From contig DATJBF010000060.1 of assembly GCA_035515475.1 (NCBI GenBank), positions 1 through 64,000 on the forward strand: a stretch of DNA of 64,000 nucleotides, read 5' to 3'. The DNA is from DATJBF01 sp035515475 (lineage in GTDB: Bacteria; Verrucomicrobiota; Verrucomicrobiia; Palsa-1439). How positions within the stretch are numbered: position 1 is the first letter of the stretch; the number at the start of each line of letters is the position of its first letter. The notes beneath the pieces were generated by a model. That model made no database searches. It was given only the letters and a program-made list of their open reading frames with translations, and had not been told where the DNA came from. Both the position numbers and the translations under genes were made by a program. Of the stretch, positions 49,312 through 58,513 are shown in pieces.

Positions 49312-51471
49312 ATGCAGGCCGTGTTAGAACAACCTAAACAGCCAGTGCAGCAGCGGGCGCAACCGTCGCCGGAACGGCTGGTGCCATTGGAGCGCACCCG
49401 CAACATCGGGATTTGTGCGCACATCGACGCCGGGAAGACGACGACGACCGAGCGCATTCTGTATTACACGGGCAAGGTCTACAAAGTGGGCGAGGTGCAC
49501 GAGGGCACTGCGACCATGGACTGGATGGAACAGGAACGCGAGCGCGGGATTACGATCACCAGCGCGGCGACGACCTGTTTCTGGCGCGACCATCGTGTGA
49601 ACATCATCGATACGCCCGGGCACGTGGATTTTACGGTCGAAGTCGAGCGCAGCCTGCGCGTGCTCGATGGGGCGTGCGCCGTGTTCTGTGCGGTGGGGGG
49701 AGTCGAGCCGCAATCGGAAACCGTCTGGCGTCAGGCCAACAAGTATCAGGTTCCCCGCGTGGCGTTCGTCAACAAGATGGATCGGACCGGCGCGGATTTC
49801 GAGGCCGCGGTCGCCCAGATGCGGGAACGTCTGGCGGCCAACGCCGTGCCGATCCAGATCCCGATTGGCAAAGAAGCCGATTTCAAAGGGGTCGTCGACC
49901 TCGTGACCATGAAGGCGTTGGTGTGGACGGGGGAGGAGTTGGGCGCGAAATTCGATGTTCTCGATGTTCCCGCCGAGTTGAAGGACGCGGCGCATGCGGC
50001 TCGGGCGAAGCTGATTGAGGCGGTGGCGGAGAAGGACGAGGAATCGATGCACCTGTTCCTCGAGGGCAAGGAGATCGAGGTGGCGCAGCTCCGCGCCGGG
50101 ATCCGCCGGCTGACGATCAAGAACGAGTTGGTGCCAGTGATTTGCGGCGCGGCGTTCAAGAACAAGGGCGTGCAACTGCTCCTCGATGCCGTCGTCGATT
50201 ACCTTCCGTCCCCGTTGGACGTCCCCGACATCATGGGGACGAACCCGGACACGAAGGGAATTGAAACCCGCGCGGCTGACGATCGCGGCCCGTTCTGTGC
50301 GTTGGCCTTCAAGATTTGGACGGATCCGTATGCGGGGAAGTTGATTTTCTTCCGGGTCTACTCGGGCCAGGTCGTCAAGGGGATGACGGTCTACAATCCG
50401 CGCAACAACAAGCGCGAACGCATCGGCCGTCTCCTGGAGATGCACGCCAACCACCGCGAGGAGATTGACCGGTGTTACTCGGGCGACATCGGCGCGTTGG
50501 TGGGTCTGAAGAACATCACGACGGGCGACACGATTTGCGACCAGAAACATGCGATCCTGCTGGAGTCGATTACGTTCCCCGAGCCGGTGATCTCCATGGC
50601 CATCGAGCCGAACACGAAAGCCGACCGCGATAAGATGTCCGCCGCCCTCCAACGCCTCGCCGAAGAAGACCCGACCTTCCGACTGACGACCAATCAAGAA
50701 ACCGGTCAGACCATCATTTCTGGAATGGGCGAATTGCATTTGGACATCATCAAAGACCGCATGTTCCGCGAGTTCAACGTCGGCGCGACCGCTGGCCGGC
50801 CGCAGGTTGCCTATCGCGAAACGATTACCAAACCCGCTGAAGCCGAGGGCAAGTTTATCCGTCAGTCGGGCGGCCGCGGCCAGTACGGTCACGCGGTCAT
50901 TACGATCGCGCCGGGGGACAAGGGGTCGGGGATCGTGGTCGAAAACGAAATCGTTGGCGGCGCGATTCCCAAGGAATACATTCCCGCGGTGGAGGACGGC
51001 ATCATTGAGGCGGCGCAGACCGGCGTCCTGGGCGGTTATCCGATGGTCGACGTGAAGGTGGAGATTATCGACGGGACATACCACGAAGTCGACAGTTCGG
51101 AGATTGCGTTCAAGATGGCGGGCAGCTTCGCGTTCAAGGAGGCCGCCCGCAAGGCCGGGGCGATCCTGCTGGAGCCGATCATGGATGTCGAGGCGATCAC
51201 GCCGGAGGAGCACATGGGCGACGTGGTGGGCGACCTCAACAGCCGCCGGGGCAAGATCAGCCACATTGAACCTCGCAGCACGTCGACGATCGTGCATGCC
51301 CGGGTGCCGCTGGCGGAGATGTTCGGCTACGCGACGGCTCTACGGTCGCTGACCAAGGGGCGAGCCAGTTACTCGATGGAACCGGCCGCGTTCGAGAAGG
51401 TGCCGGAAAACGTTCTGGCGCAGATTCTGGACAACAACGGCGCACCCCGGGCGGGACAACTGAAGAAATGA
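49312..51471 (+). CDS. fusA: Elongation factor G
   Basis: 719 aa translocase. G1 AHIDAGKTTTTERILYYTG, G2 RERGITITSAATTCFW, G3 DTPGHVDFTVEVERSLR, G4 NKMDRTGADF. Domain IV is complete with AYRETITKPAEAEGKFIRQS, and GRASYSMEP near the end. It carries about 25 extra N-terminal residues before the usual start (MQAVLEQPKQPVQQRAQ). ATG 49312 is preceded by GGAGTGAGG. Last codons overlap the rpsJ start. Confidence 0.98.
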   Translation: MQAVLEQPKQPVQQRAQPSPERLVPLERTRNIGICAHIDAGKTTTTERILYYTGKVYKVGEVHEGTATMDWMEQERERGITITSAATTCFWRDHRVNIIDTPGHVDFTVEVERSLRVLDGACAVFCAVGGVEPQSETVWRQANKYQVPRVAFVNKMDRTGADFEAAVAQMRERLAANAVPIQIPIGKEADFKGVVDLVTMKALVWTGEELGAKFDVLDVPAELKDAAHAARAKLIEAVAEKDEESMHLFLEGKEIEVAQLRAGIRRLTIKNELVPVICGAAFKNKGVQLLLDAVVDYLPSPLDVPDIMGTNPDTKGIETRAADDRGPFCALAFKIWTDPYAGKLIFFRVYSGQVVKGMTVYNPRNNKRERIGRLLEMHANHREEIDRCYSGDIGALVGLKNITTGDTICDQKHAILLESITFPEPVISMAIEPNTKADRDKMSAALQRLAEEDPTFRLTTNQETGQTIISGMGELHLDIIKDRMFREFNVGATAGRPQVAYRETITKPAEAEGKFIRQSGGRGQYGHAVITIAPGDKGSGIVVENEIVGGAIPKEYIPAVEDGIIEAAQTGVLGGYPMVDVKVEIIDGTYHEVDSSEIAFKMAGSFAFKEAARKAGAILLEPIMDVEAITPEEHMGDVVGDLNSRRGKISHIEPRSTSTIVHARVPLAEMFGYATALRSLTKGRASYSMEPAAFEKVPENVLAQILDNNGAPRAGQLKK

Positions 51472-51776
51472 ATAACCAACGCATACGAATCCGCCTGAAA
51501 GGCTACGACCACCGGTTGCTGGACCAATCGGCGCACGACATCGTCGAGACGGCCAAGCGCACGGGAGCCAAGGTGGCAGGCCCCATCCCGTTGCCGACGG
51601 ACATCTGGCGGCATTCCGTCAATCGTTCGCCTCATGCCGACAAGAAGTCGATGGAACAATTTGAGATGCGCACGCACAAGCGGCTGCTCGACATCATTGA
51701 TCCGACGGCCAAGACGGTCGACGAACTGAAGAAGCTGAACCTGCCCGCGGGCGTGGACATTACCATCAAGATCTAG
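51468..51776 (+). CDS. rpsJ: 30S ribosomal protein S10
   Basis: 102 aa. RIRIRLKGYDHRLLDQSAHD, GPIPLPT and KSMEQFEMRTHKRLLDI are standard S10. First gene of the S10 group, overlapping the fusA stop by 4 nt, so there is no separate S10 leader. Confidence 0.97.
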   Translation: MNNQRIRIRLKGYDHRLLDQSAHDIVETAKRTGAKVAGPIPLPTDIWRHSVNRSPHADKKSMEQFEMRTHKRLLDIIDPTAKTVDELKKLNLPAGVDITIKI

Positions 51777-51778
51777 CC

Positions 51779-52432
51779 ATGGAGATTCTCGGACGAAAAC
51801 TTGGAATGGCGCAGCTGTTCGACGCGCATGGCGCCTTCGTCGGGGTCACCGTGATCGAAGCCGGGCCCTGTCCCGTGCTGCAGAAGAAGACGCCCGAGAT
51901 CGACGGCTATCACGCGTTGCAACTCGGGTTTGGCGCGCGCAAGGAGAAGAACGCGACGAAACCGCTCGTGGGCCACTGTAAGAAGGCGCAGGCGGCGCCG
52001 GCCCAATTCATCCGCGAGTACCGCACCACCGCGGCGTTGCCGTTCAACATGGGCGACGCGATCACGGTGAAAGAATTTCAGCCCGGTCAGTACGTGGACG
52101 TCATCGGGACCAGCAAGGGCAAGGGGTTCCAGGGCGTCGTGCGACGTCACAAGTTTCGCGGAGGGGATGCCTCGCACGGAGCCAAGGGCTGGCACCGTCG
52201 GTCCGGTGCGATCGGACAGCGCCTGTTTCCCGGCCGGGTGTTTCGCAACATGCGCATGCCCGGCCACATGGGCCACGTGAATGTGACGACGCAGAACCTG
52301 CGCGTGGTCCAGGTCCGCGAGGTGGAGAACCTGTTGCTGATCGAGGGTGCGGTGCCCGGTCCGCGGGGCGCGTTTGTGGTGGTTCGCCATGCGAAGAAGA
52401 AAACCAAGCCGTCCGAGAAGGCTCCGAAATGA
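51779..52432 (+). CDS. rplC: 50S ribosomal protein L3
   Basis: 217 aa. GRKLGMAQLFD at the start, GFQGVVRRHKFRGGDASHG in the core loop that reaches the peptidyl-transferase centre, and MPGHMGHVNVTTQNLRVV. 2 nt after rpsJ; 4-nt overlap with rplD. Confidence 0.97.
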   Translation: MEILGRKLGMAQLFDAHGAFVGVTVIEAGPCPVLQKKTPEIDGYHALQLGFGARKEKNATKPLVGHCKKAQAAPAQFIREYRTTAALPFNMGDAITVKEFQPGQYVDVIGTSKGKGFQGVVRRHKFRGGDASHGAKGWHRRSGAIGQRLFPGRVFRNMRMPGHMGHVNVTTQNLRVVQVREVENLLLIEGAVPGPRGAFVVVRHAKKKTKPSEKAPK

Positions 52433-53064
52433 AGTTGCCCGTCATCGATATTTCCGGTCAACCGCGGGGCGAAGTCGAGTTTGCCGACAAGCTGCTGATC
52501 AAGAGCGGCAAAGGCTCGCAGGCGGTCCACGACGCTGTCACGGCGTACATGGCGAACCAGCGGCTGGGGTCGGCCAGCACCAAGCAGATCAGCGAGGTGA
52601 CCGGTAGCGGCAAGAAGCCGTGGAGGCAGAAAGGCACGGGTCGGGCGCGCGCCGGGTCATTCGCCTCACCGCTGTGGCGGGGTGGCGGCGTGGTATTTGG
52701 GCCCAAACCGCGCGATTATTCGATCCGGGTGCCAAAGAAGGTGAAGGCGCTGGCGTTTCGCAAGGCCCTGAGCGAGCGATTGCTCAGCGGCGACCTGGTG
52801 GTAATCGACGAGTTGAAGCTGGCCAGTCATAAGACGAAGGAGTTTGCGGGAATTCTGGCGAAGATCGGGACCAAGACCGGGGCCACGCTTCTGGTAACCG
52901 ATCGGGTCGACGCGAATCTGAAGTTGGCCGCGCGGAATCTGCCGGGCGTGCAGGTCGAGCCGGCGGATTCGGTCAACGCCTACGAGCTGCTGCGGTTCGA
53001 TAAAATCGTGGCGACAAAATCGGCGCTGGAGAAGCTGCGCGCCCGGTTGGGGGACGACCGATGA
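52429..53064 (+). CDS. rplD: 50S ribosomal protein L4
   Basis: 211 aa. The tunnel loop KKPWRQKGTGRARAGSFASP and WRGGGVVFGPKPRDYS are intact. Starts ATG 52429 overlapping rplC by 4 nt. L4 autoregulates the S10 operon in some bacteria; no leader for that is present here. Confidence 0.97.
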   Translation: MKLPVIDISGQPRGEVEFADKLLIKSGKGSQAVHDAVTAYMANQRLGSASTKQISEVTGSGKKPWRQKGTGRARAGSFASPLWRGGGVVFGPKPRDYSIRVPKKVKALAFRKALSERLLSGDLVVIDELKLASHKTKEFAGILAKIGTKTGATLLVTDRVDANLKLAARNLPGVQVEPADSVNAYELLRFDKIVATKSALEKLRARLGDDR

Positions 53065-53345
53065 AAGACATCCATTCCGTGGTTCGGACCGTGCGGGTTA
53101 CCGAGAAGGGCACGGCGCAGATGGAGAAGCTCAACCAGTACCAGATTGTTGCCGACAAGCGGGCGAACAAACTGGACATCAAACGCGCCATCGAACAGCT
53201 GTTCAAAGTCAGGGTGGTGCGGGTGAATACGATGCGCGTTCGCGGCAAGGCGCGTCGCGAGCGCACCATCCAATTCGGGCGGACGCCGAGTTGGAAGAAA
53301 GCGGTCGTTACTCTCAAGGAAGGCGACAAGATCGAATTGGCGTAG
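53061..53345 (+). CDS. rplW: 50S ribosomal protein L23
   Basis: 94 aa. TEKGTAQMEKLNQYQIVADK, VRVVRVNTMRVRGKARR and PSWKKAVVTLKEGDKIE fit L23, which lies at the exit tunnel and docks trigger factor and SRP. 4-nt overlap with rplD. Confidence 0.95.
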   Translation: MKDIHSVVRTVRVTEKGTAQMEKLNQYQIVADKRANKLDIKRAIEQLFKVRVVRVNTMRVRGKARRERTIQFGRTPSWKKAVVTLKEGDKIELA

Positions 53346-53351
53346 CGATTT

Positions 53352-54188
53352 ATGGGACTCAAGACTTTCAAACCGTTGACTCCATCGTTGCGGTGGACGG
53401 TGCTGCCCGACTTTTCCGAGGTGACCAAACGGAAGCCGGTGCGCAAGCTCACGGTTGCCAGGCGCAAGACGGGTGGACGGAACAACGTCGGGCGGATGAC
53501 GGCGCGGGGGATTGGGGGCGGGCACAAGCAGCGCTATCGGATCATCGATTTCAAGCGGAACAAGGTCGGCGTGGCGGCAACGGTTGAGGCGATCGAATAC
53601 GATCCGAACCGTACGGCGCGCATTGCGCTGGTGAAGTACGCGGACGGTGAGAGGCGGTACATTCTGGCGCCGATCGGCCTGGCGGTTGGCGGGAAAGTGA
53701 TGAGCGGGCCCGATGCCGAGTTGTCGGTGGGCAACGCGTTGCCCCTGAAGAAGATCATTCCCGGAATGCCGATCCACAACATTGAATTGCATCGCGGTCG
53801 GGGCGGGCAAATCTGCCGCAGCGCGGGCATGGCGGCGCAGATTACCGCCAGCGAAGGCGATTATGTGACGGTGAAGTTACCCTCGGGTGAGCTGCGATTG
53901 ATCAGCCGCGAGTGCTACGCGACGATTGGGCAGATTGGCAACACCGATCACATGAACATCTCCCTCGGAAAGGCCGGCCGGAATCGGTGGCTGGGGCGGC
54001 GGGGGATCACGCGGGGCATGGCGCGCAATCCGATCGATCATCCGATGGGCGGCGGCCAGGGCAAGAGCAAAGGCGGCGGCGGCTGGCATCATCCGGTGTC
54101 GCCCTGGGGAAAACTCGCCAAGGGCGGTATGACCCGCCGCAAGAAGAAACATTCCAACGCGATGATTTTGGAGAGAAGGAAGAAATAA
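53352..54188 (+). CDS. rplB: 50S ribosomal protein L2
   Basis: 278 aa. TGGRNNVGRMTARGIGGGHK, LKYADGERRYILAP-like stretch and the C-terminal GKSKGGGGWHHPVSPWGKLA, whose conserved histidine contributes to peptidyl transfer. 6 nt after rplW and directly followed by rpsS. Confidence 0.98.
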   Translation: MGLKTFKPLTPSLRWTVLPDFSEVTKRKPVRKLTVARRKTGGRNNVGRMTARGIGGGHKQRYRIIDFKRNKVGVAATVEAIEYDPNRTARIALVKYADGERRYILAPIGLAVGGKVMSGPDAELSVGNALPLKKIIPGMPIHNIELHRGRGGQICRSAGMAAQITASEGDYVTVKLPSGELRLISRECYATIGQIGNTDHMNISLGKAGRNRWLGRRGITRGMARNPIDHPMGGGQGKSKGGGGWHHPVSPWGKLAKGGMTRRKKKHSNAMILERRKK

Positions 54189-54467
54189 ATGGGACGCTCG
54201 CTGAAGAAAGGTCCGTTTGTCGACGACCATCTGATGAAGAAGGTGCAAGCCCTTGGTTCCGGGGAAAAGAAGCCGATCAAAACCTGGTCACGGCGCTCGA
54301 TGATCATTCCCGACTTCGTCGGCCACACGTTCCTGGTCCACAACGGCAAGGTGCACACACCGGTGTTCGTGACCGAGAACATGGTCGGGCACCGCCTCGG
54401 CGAGTTCGCGCCGACGCGGACGTTCCGGGCCCATGGCGCGCACACGGAGAAGGCGGTCGCGAAGTAG
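54189..54467 (+). CDS. rpsS: 30S ribosomal protein S19
   Basis: 92 aa. MGRSLKKGPFVDDHLMKKV, RRSMIIPDFVGHTFLVHNG and FAPTRTFRAHG are typical. Starts on the base after the rplB stop. In nearly all bacteria rplV follows at once; here another gene intervenes. Confidence 0.97.
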   Translation: MGRSLKKGPFVDDHLMKKVQALGSGEKKPIKTWSRRSMIIPDFVGHTFLVHNGKVHTPVFVTENMVGHRLGEFAPTRTFRAHGAHTEKAVAK

Positions 54468-54500
54468 CGCGGCCGGGAACGAGTTGTGCCGGCGCGCGGC

Positions 54501-55280
54501 GTGCGAACGAAGATTTGTGCAGGTTGTTTGTTCTTTGTAACGATCGGGCTGCTGGCGGCTGAAGAAGCGCGGCCGCCCGCGGCGGCTGCGTCCGCAGGGG
54601 CGGCGGCCGAGGAGTTGCGCGTGTTGGTCGACCAGCTGACCGCGGACAACCGTCGGCTCAGGACCGAAGTGGAGCAGCGCGAGACGATCATTCGTCTGTT
54701 GACCGAGAATCTGGCGATTGCCCGTACGGAGAGCGAACTGTTCCAGAAGAAGTGGAGCGAAGTGCAGTTGCGCGCGCAGACGCTCGGCATGAATTTCGCC
54801 GACGACAGTGCGACGCAGGCCCAGCGCGAGCTCGTGGAGAGCGTGCGGGCGCTGTATCTGGCCGAGGCCGAGCGACAGCGATTGGTCGAGCAACTCCAGC
54901 GGCTGTTGACGGCGATCGAGCAACACGGCGACGTCACCGACGAATTGGCGCGGACGAAGGCGGTGCTGGCGGCCACGGGCCCGACGGTGGCGGATGGCGC
55001 GGCCGAAGGTTCGTCGGCGCATCGCCGGGCGGAAGGCACGCTGGAGTCCGCGACGGTGCTCGATGTGAATCGGGACCTGCGGTTGGTCGTATTGAACGTC
55101 GGATTGCTGGAAGGGGCCCGCGTCGGGATGCCGTTGGTCGTCGTGCGGGGCAACCGCGTCGTGGCGGAGTTGAGGATCGTGGAAGTGCGCAAACGCATTT
55201 GTGGTGCGCTGATCGAGCAGGTGGAAAAGAAAGTCACCTTGAAAGCGGGAGACAAGGCACAGGTGACGAAGAATTTGTGA
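54501..55280 (+). CDS. Exported coiled-coil protein encoded inside the S10 operon
   Basis: 259 aa from GTG 54501 (GTG 54486 would add five residues). A short signal peptide (KICAGCLFFVTIGLLA, cleavage near AEEA) is followed by a helical coiled coil of about 110 residues (LTADNRRLRTEVEQRETIIR, VRALYLAEAERQRLVEQLQR). The C-terminal 75 residues are beta-rich (VLNVGLLEGARVGMPLVVVR, GNRVVAELRIVEVRKRICGA) and resemble the small domain found at the end of some flagellar and envelope proteins. It sits between rpsS and rplV, its stop overlapping the first GTG option for rplV. Not a ribosomal protein. Function unknown. Confidence 0.75.
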   Translation: MRTKICAGCLFFVTIGLLAAEEARPPAAAASAGAAAEELRVLVDQLTADNRRLRTEVEQRETIIRLLTENLAIARTESELFQKKWSEVQLRAQTLGMNFADDSATQAQRELVESVRALYLAEAERQRLVEQLQRLLTAIEQHGDVTDELARTKAVLAATGPTVADGAAEGSSAHRRAEGTLESATVLDVNRDLRLVVLNVGLLEGARVGMPLVVVRGNRVVAELRIVEVRKRICGALIEQVEKKVTLKAGDKAQVTKNL

Positions 55281-55291
55281 ACGTGGATTTT

Positions 55292-55633
55292 ATGGAAGTC
55301 AGGGCGGTAACAAAATATGCGCGGATGAGTCCGGCGAAAGTCGGCGAGGTCACGCGGTTGATCCAGGGGCTGAGTGCGTCGCACGCGCTGGAAGTGCTGC
55401 GGGTCATTCCGCGGAAGTCGGCGCGCTTGATCGAAAAGACGTTGAAGTCGGCGATCGCGAACGCCACCGATCCGAACAGCCACAAGCTGGAGGCCGCCGC
55501 GTTGCGGGTCAAGCAGGCCGTGGCCAACGAGGGGCCGCGGCTGAAGCGGTGGCAGCCGAAGGCGCGCGGCAGTGCCGGGCCGATCATCAAACGGACCACT
55601 CACATTCAGATCACGTTGACGGACGGACAATAA
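55292..55633 (+). CDS. rplV: 50S ribosomal protein L22
   Basis: 113 aa from ATG 55292 (MEVRAVTKYARMSPAKVG). GTG 55277, which overlaps the stop of the preceding gene, would add five residues. The exit-tunnel beta hairpin region LKRWQPKARGSAGPI is intact. Homologous with L22 over its whole length. Confidence 0.95.
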   Translation: MEVRAVTKYARMSPAKVGEVTRLIQGLSASHALEVLRVIPRKSARLIEKTLKSAIANATDPNSHKLEAAALRVKQAVANEGPRLKRWQPKARGSAGPIIKRTTHIQITLTDGQ

Positions 55634-55636
55634 TCT

Positions 55637-56323
55637 ATGGGACAAAAGACGAATCCGGTTGGTTTTCGAGTCGCGGTGACCAAGGACTGGCTGTCGAAAT
55701 GGTACGCCGACAAGAAGGACTATGCGCCGCTGTTGTTGGAGGACATCCAGGTCCGCGACATCGTCAAGCGCAAGCTGGCGTCGGCGGCGGTTCCGAAGGT
55801 TGCCATCGAGCGGTACGCGAACCGGGCCCGGATCACGATTTTCACGGCGCGACCGGGCATTGTGATTGGCCGCAAAGGGGCGGAGATCGACAAGCTCAAG
55901 GAAGAACTGGCGTTGTTGACGAAGAAGGAGATTTACGTCGACATCGTCGAGGTGAAGACGCCCGAGACGGACGCGCAGCTCGTGGCGGAGAACATCGCAC
56001 TGCAATTGGAACGCCGCATTAGTTTCCGGCGCGCGATGAAGAAATCCGTCCAGACGGCGATGGATTTCGGCGCGCAGGGGATCAAGGTCGCCTGTGGGGG
56101 CCGGCTGGGGGGTGCGGAATTGGCGCGGCGGGAGAAGTATCGCGTGGGGAAGATTCCGCTGCACACGTTGCGGGCGGAGATCGATTACGGTTTCGCGGAA
56201 GCGAACACGGTGTACGGCAAGATCGGGGTCAAGGTATGGATCTGCAAGGGCGAGCGGCCGTTGCGGGCCCCGCAACAGCCGGTGCCGGCCACGGGGGCGG
56301 TCGGTCCGGGGCCGGCGGCATGA
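55637..56323 (+). CDS. rpsC: 30S ribosomal protein S3
   Basis: 228 aa. MGQKTNPVGFRVAVTKDWLS, KH domain with GIVIGRKGAEIDKLKEEL, and IKVACGGRLGGAELAR. The C-terminus has a Pro/Ala/Gly tail (QQPVPATGAVGPGPAA) longer than usual. Forms part of the mRNA entry channel. Confidence 0.97.
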   Translation: MGQKTNPVGFRVAVTKDWLSKWYADKKDYAPLLLEDIQVRDIVKRKLASAAVPKVAIERYANRARITIFTARPGIVIGRKGAEIDKLKEELALLTKKEIYVDIVEVKTPETDAQLVAENIALQLERRISFRRAMKKSVQTAMDFGAQGIKVACGGRLGGAELARREKYRVGKIPLHTLRAEIDYGFAEANTVYGKIGVKVWICKGERPLRAPQQPVPATGAVGPGPAA

Positions 56324-56354
56324 CGGGCGCGGGTGACGGAGGAATTTCGAACCA

Positions 56355-56765
56355 ATGCCATTGATGCCCAGCAGAGTAAAGTATCGGAAGGCCCAACGAG
56401 GCAGCCGCACGGGCGTGGCGTGGCGGGGGGCTTCGGTGGCGTTTGGGGAATACGGCTTACAGGCGCTGGAGCGCGCGTGGGTGACGACGACGCAGATTGA
56501 GGCGTGCCGCGTCGCGTTGTCGCGCCACATGAAGCGCCGCGGGAAATTGTGGATTCGCGTGTTTCCGGACAAGCCGATCACGAAGCGCCCCCCCGAGACG
56601 CGCATGGGCAAGGGCAAAGGGCCGCCCGAGACGTGGGTGGCCGTGGTCCGGCCCGGCAACGTGTTGTTCGAGGTCGGTGGGGTCACCGAAGTGCTGGCGC
56701 GGGAGTCGTTTCGGCTCGCCGCGTCCAAACTGCCGATCGCGACGCGATTTGTGGCGCGACGGTGA
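56355..56765 (+). CDS. rplP: 50S ribosomal protein L16
   Basis: 136 aa. MPLMPSRVKYRKAQRGSRTG, GEYGLQALERAWVTTTQIEA, RVFPDKPITKRPPETRMGKG and GPPETWVAVV match L16. Located near the A-site tRNA. ATG 56355. Confidence 0.96.
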   Translation: MPLMPSRVKYRKAQRGSRTGVAWRGASVAFGEYGLQALERAWVTTTQIEACRVALSRHMKRRGKLWIRVFPDKPITKRPPETRMGKGKGPPETWVAVVRPGNVLFEVGGVTEVLARESFRLAASKLPIATRFVARR

Positions 56766-56775
56766 CGAACGGGAC

Positions 56776-56985
56776 ATGAAACCAAGAGAAATCCGTGAGT
56801 TGACAGATGCGGAGGCGCAAGCGAAACTGCGCGACCTTCGGCAGGAGTTGTTCAACTTGCGGCTGCAACAGCAGACCGCGAGGCTGGAACGGTTCAGCCG
56901 GATCCGCGACGTGCGGCGCGACATCGCGCGGATCGAGACCGTTTTGCGGGAACGGCAACTGCGGCCGGCGGCGGCCGCGAAATGA
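56776..56985 (+). CDS. rpmC: 50S ribosomal protein L29
   Basis: 69 aa from ATG 56776. MKPREIRELTDAEAQAKLRD and LRQELFNLRLQQQTARLERF are the two-helix L29 core at the tunnel exit. 10 nt after rplP. Confidence 0.95.
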   Translation: MKPREIRELTDAEAQAKLRDLRQELFNLRLQQQTARLERFSRIRDVRRDIARIETVLRERQLRPAAAAK

Positions 56986-57018
56986 TGCCACGGCCGTAGC
57001 GAAGAACAGCGGATTCAC

Positions 57019-57309
57019 ATGACGAATCAGGCGACAAACGAAGGAAAGAAACGGGAGCTGGTGGGCGAAGTCGTTGGCGACAAGATGGACAAGACCATCG
57101 TGGTCGAGGTCGCGCGGCGTGTTCGTCACCCGCGGTATTTGAAGGTGCTGACGCAGTACAAGAAGTTTTACGCGCACGATGAGAAGCGGGAAGCGGGGCT
57201 GGGCGACCGCGTGCGGATTGTGGAGTCGCGGCCGATCAGCCGGCTGAAGCGTTGGCGCCTGGTGGAGGTCGTCGAGAAAGCGGCGCGCGTGGAGAAGGTC
57301 GAGGTATGA
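57019..57309 (+). CDS. rpsQ: 30S ribosomal protein S17
   Basis: 96 aa. KRELVGEVVGDKMDKTIVVE, VLTQYKKFYAHDE and GDRVRIVESRPISRLKRW fit S17. Short N-terminal extension (MTNQATNEG). Stop overlaps the rplN start by 4 nt. Confidence 0.96.
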   Translation: MTNQATNEGKKRELVGEVVGDKMDKTIVVEVARRVRHPRYLKVLTQYKKFYAHDEKREAGLGDRVRIVESRPISRLKRWRLVEVVEKAARVEKVEV

Positions 57310-57671
57310 TACAGATCCGCACGCATCTGGATGTGGCGGACAACACCGGCGCTCGCGTGGCGTGGGCGATCGGCGTGTTGGGCCACCAGAAGCGGTATGC
57401 GCGGATTGGCGACGTGATCAAGGCGCACGTCAAAGAAGCGTCGCCCGACGGGACGGTGAAGAAGGGCGAGGTGGTGACGTGCGTGGTGGTGCGCACGCGC
57501 TCGCCGTTGCGGCGGACCGATGGGTCGTACGTGCGGTTTGACAACAACGCGGTGGTGATCATTGACGATCAACTCAATCCGAAGGGGACGCGCATTTTCG
57601 GGCCGGTGGCGCGCGAGTTGCGCGACAAGAATTTCACCAAGATCATTTCCCTGGCTCCCGAGGTCCTGTAA
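57306..57671 (+). CDS. rplN: 50S ribosomal protein L14
   Basis: 121 aa. MIQIRTHLDVADNTGARVA, RYARIGDVIKAHVKEASPDG, KKGEVVTCVVVRT and RIFGPVARELRDKNFTKIIS are diagnostic. First gene of the spc group; ATGA overlap with rpsQ. Confidence 0.97.
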   Translation: MIQIRTHLDVADNTGARVAWAIGVLGHQKRYARIGDVIKAHVKEASPDGTVKKGEVVTCVVVRTRSPLRRTDGSYVRFDNNAVVIIDDQLNPKGTRIFGPVARELRDKNFTKIISLAPEVL

Positions 57672-57674
57672 GCC

Positions 57675-57953
57675 ATGAACACCCTGCACGTAAAACGCAA
57701 CGACATGGTGGTGGTGCTGTCCGGTGAAGACAAGGGCAAGATCGGCAAGGTGCTGGCGACGTTTCCGGACCAGCGGCGCGTGCTGATCGAGGGGATCAAC
57801 GTGATCCACAAGGCATTGCGCAAGACGCAGAACAACCCGAAAGGCGGGATCATCACCAAGGAGGCGCCGATCCACGTTTCCCGGGTGATGTTGCAGGAAC
57901 GGTACGAAATCCGGCGCAAGAAGCGTTCGGGTGGGGTCGCGGCGGAAGTGTAG
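57675..57953 (+). CDS. rplX: 50S ribosomal protein L24
   Basis: 92 aa KOW protein. LHVKRNDMVVVLSGEDKGKI, GKVLATFPDQRRVLIEGIN and HVSRVMLQERYEIRRKK. Assembly initiator of the 50S subunit. Confidence 0.95.
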   Translation: MNTLHVKRNDMVVVLSGEDKGKIGKVLATFPDQRRVLIEGINVIHKALRKTQNNPKGGIITKEAPIHVSRVMLQERYEIRRKKRSGGVAAEV

Positions 57954-57961
57954 CGGAGTTT

Positions 57962-58498
57962 ATGTCCCAACTTTACGAACATTATAAGAAGGACGTGGTG
58001 GAGCAGCTCCTGAAGAACGGCCGCTACGCCAATCGGATGCAGGTCCCGAAGCTGGAGAAAGTCGTGGTCAACATGGGCATCAACTCCAACCACGACAAGG
58101 ACGTGCTGGCGGAGGCGCAGCAGGAGTTGGCGACGATCACGGGCCAGAAACCGGTGGTGACGAAGGCCAAGAAGAGCATCTCGAACTTCAAGGTGCGCAA
58201 AGACATGCCGGTCGGGGCCAAAGTGACGCTGCGCGGGGTCCGCATGTACGAGTTTTTGGAGCGGTTTTTCAACGCGGCGTTGCCGCGGATTCGGGATTTT
58301 CGCGGCGTCAGCCCACGCGGTTTTGACGGTCGCGGCAGCTACACGTTGGGTGTCAGGGATCAGACGATTTTCCCCGAGGTCGAGCTCGACAAGATCAAGC
58401 ACAACCTCGGGATGGACGTGACGATCGTAACCACGGCGTCGACGGGTGCGGAAGCGAAGGAGCTTCTCAAGCTGCTCGGCATGCCGTTCAGCAGTTAG
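57962..58498 (+). CDS. rplE: 50S ribosomal protein L5
   Basis: 178 aa. NRMQVPKLEKVVVNMGINSN, ATITGQKP-type segment, KSISNFKVRKDMPVGAKVTL, and GRGSYTLGVRDQTIFPE. Binds 5S rRNA. 8 nt after rplX. Confidence 0.97.
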   Translation: MSQLYEHYKKDVVEQLLKNGRYANRMQVPKLEKVVVNMGINSNHDKDVLAEAQQELATITGQKPVVTKAKKSISNFKVRKDMPVGAKVTLRGVRMYEFLERFFNAALPRIRDFRGVSPRGFDGRGSYTLGVRDQTIFPEVELDKIKHNLGMDVTIVTTASTGAEAKELLKLLGMPFSS

Positions 58499-58513
58499 AG
58501 GAACTATCGGTTT

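Noticed and set aside
54089..56785. Antisense frame of about 900 codons across rpsS to rplP
   Set aside because: It spans five sense genes with recognisable proteins and has no domain of its own.
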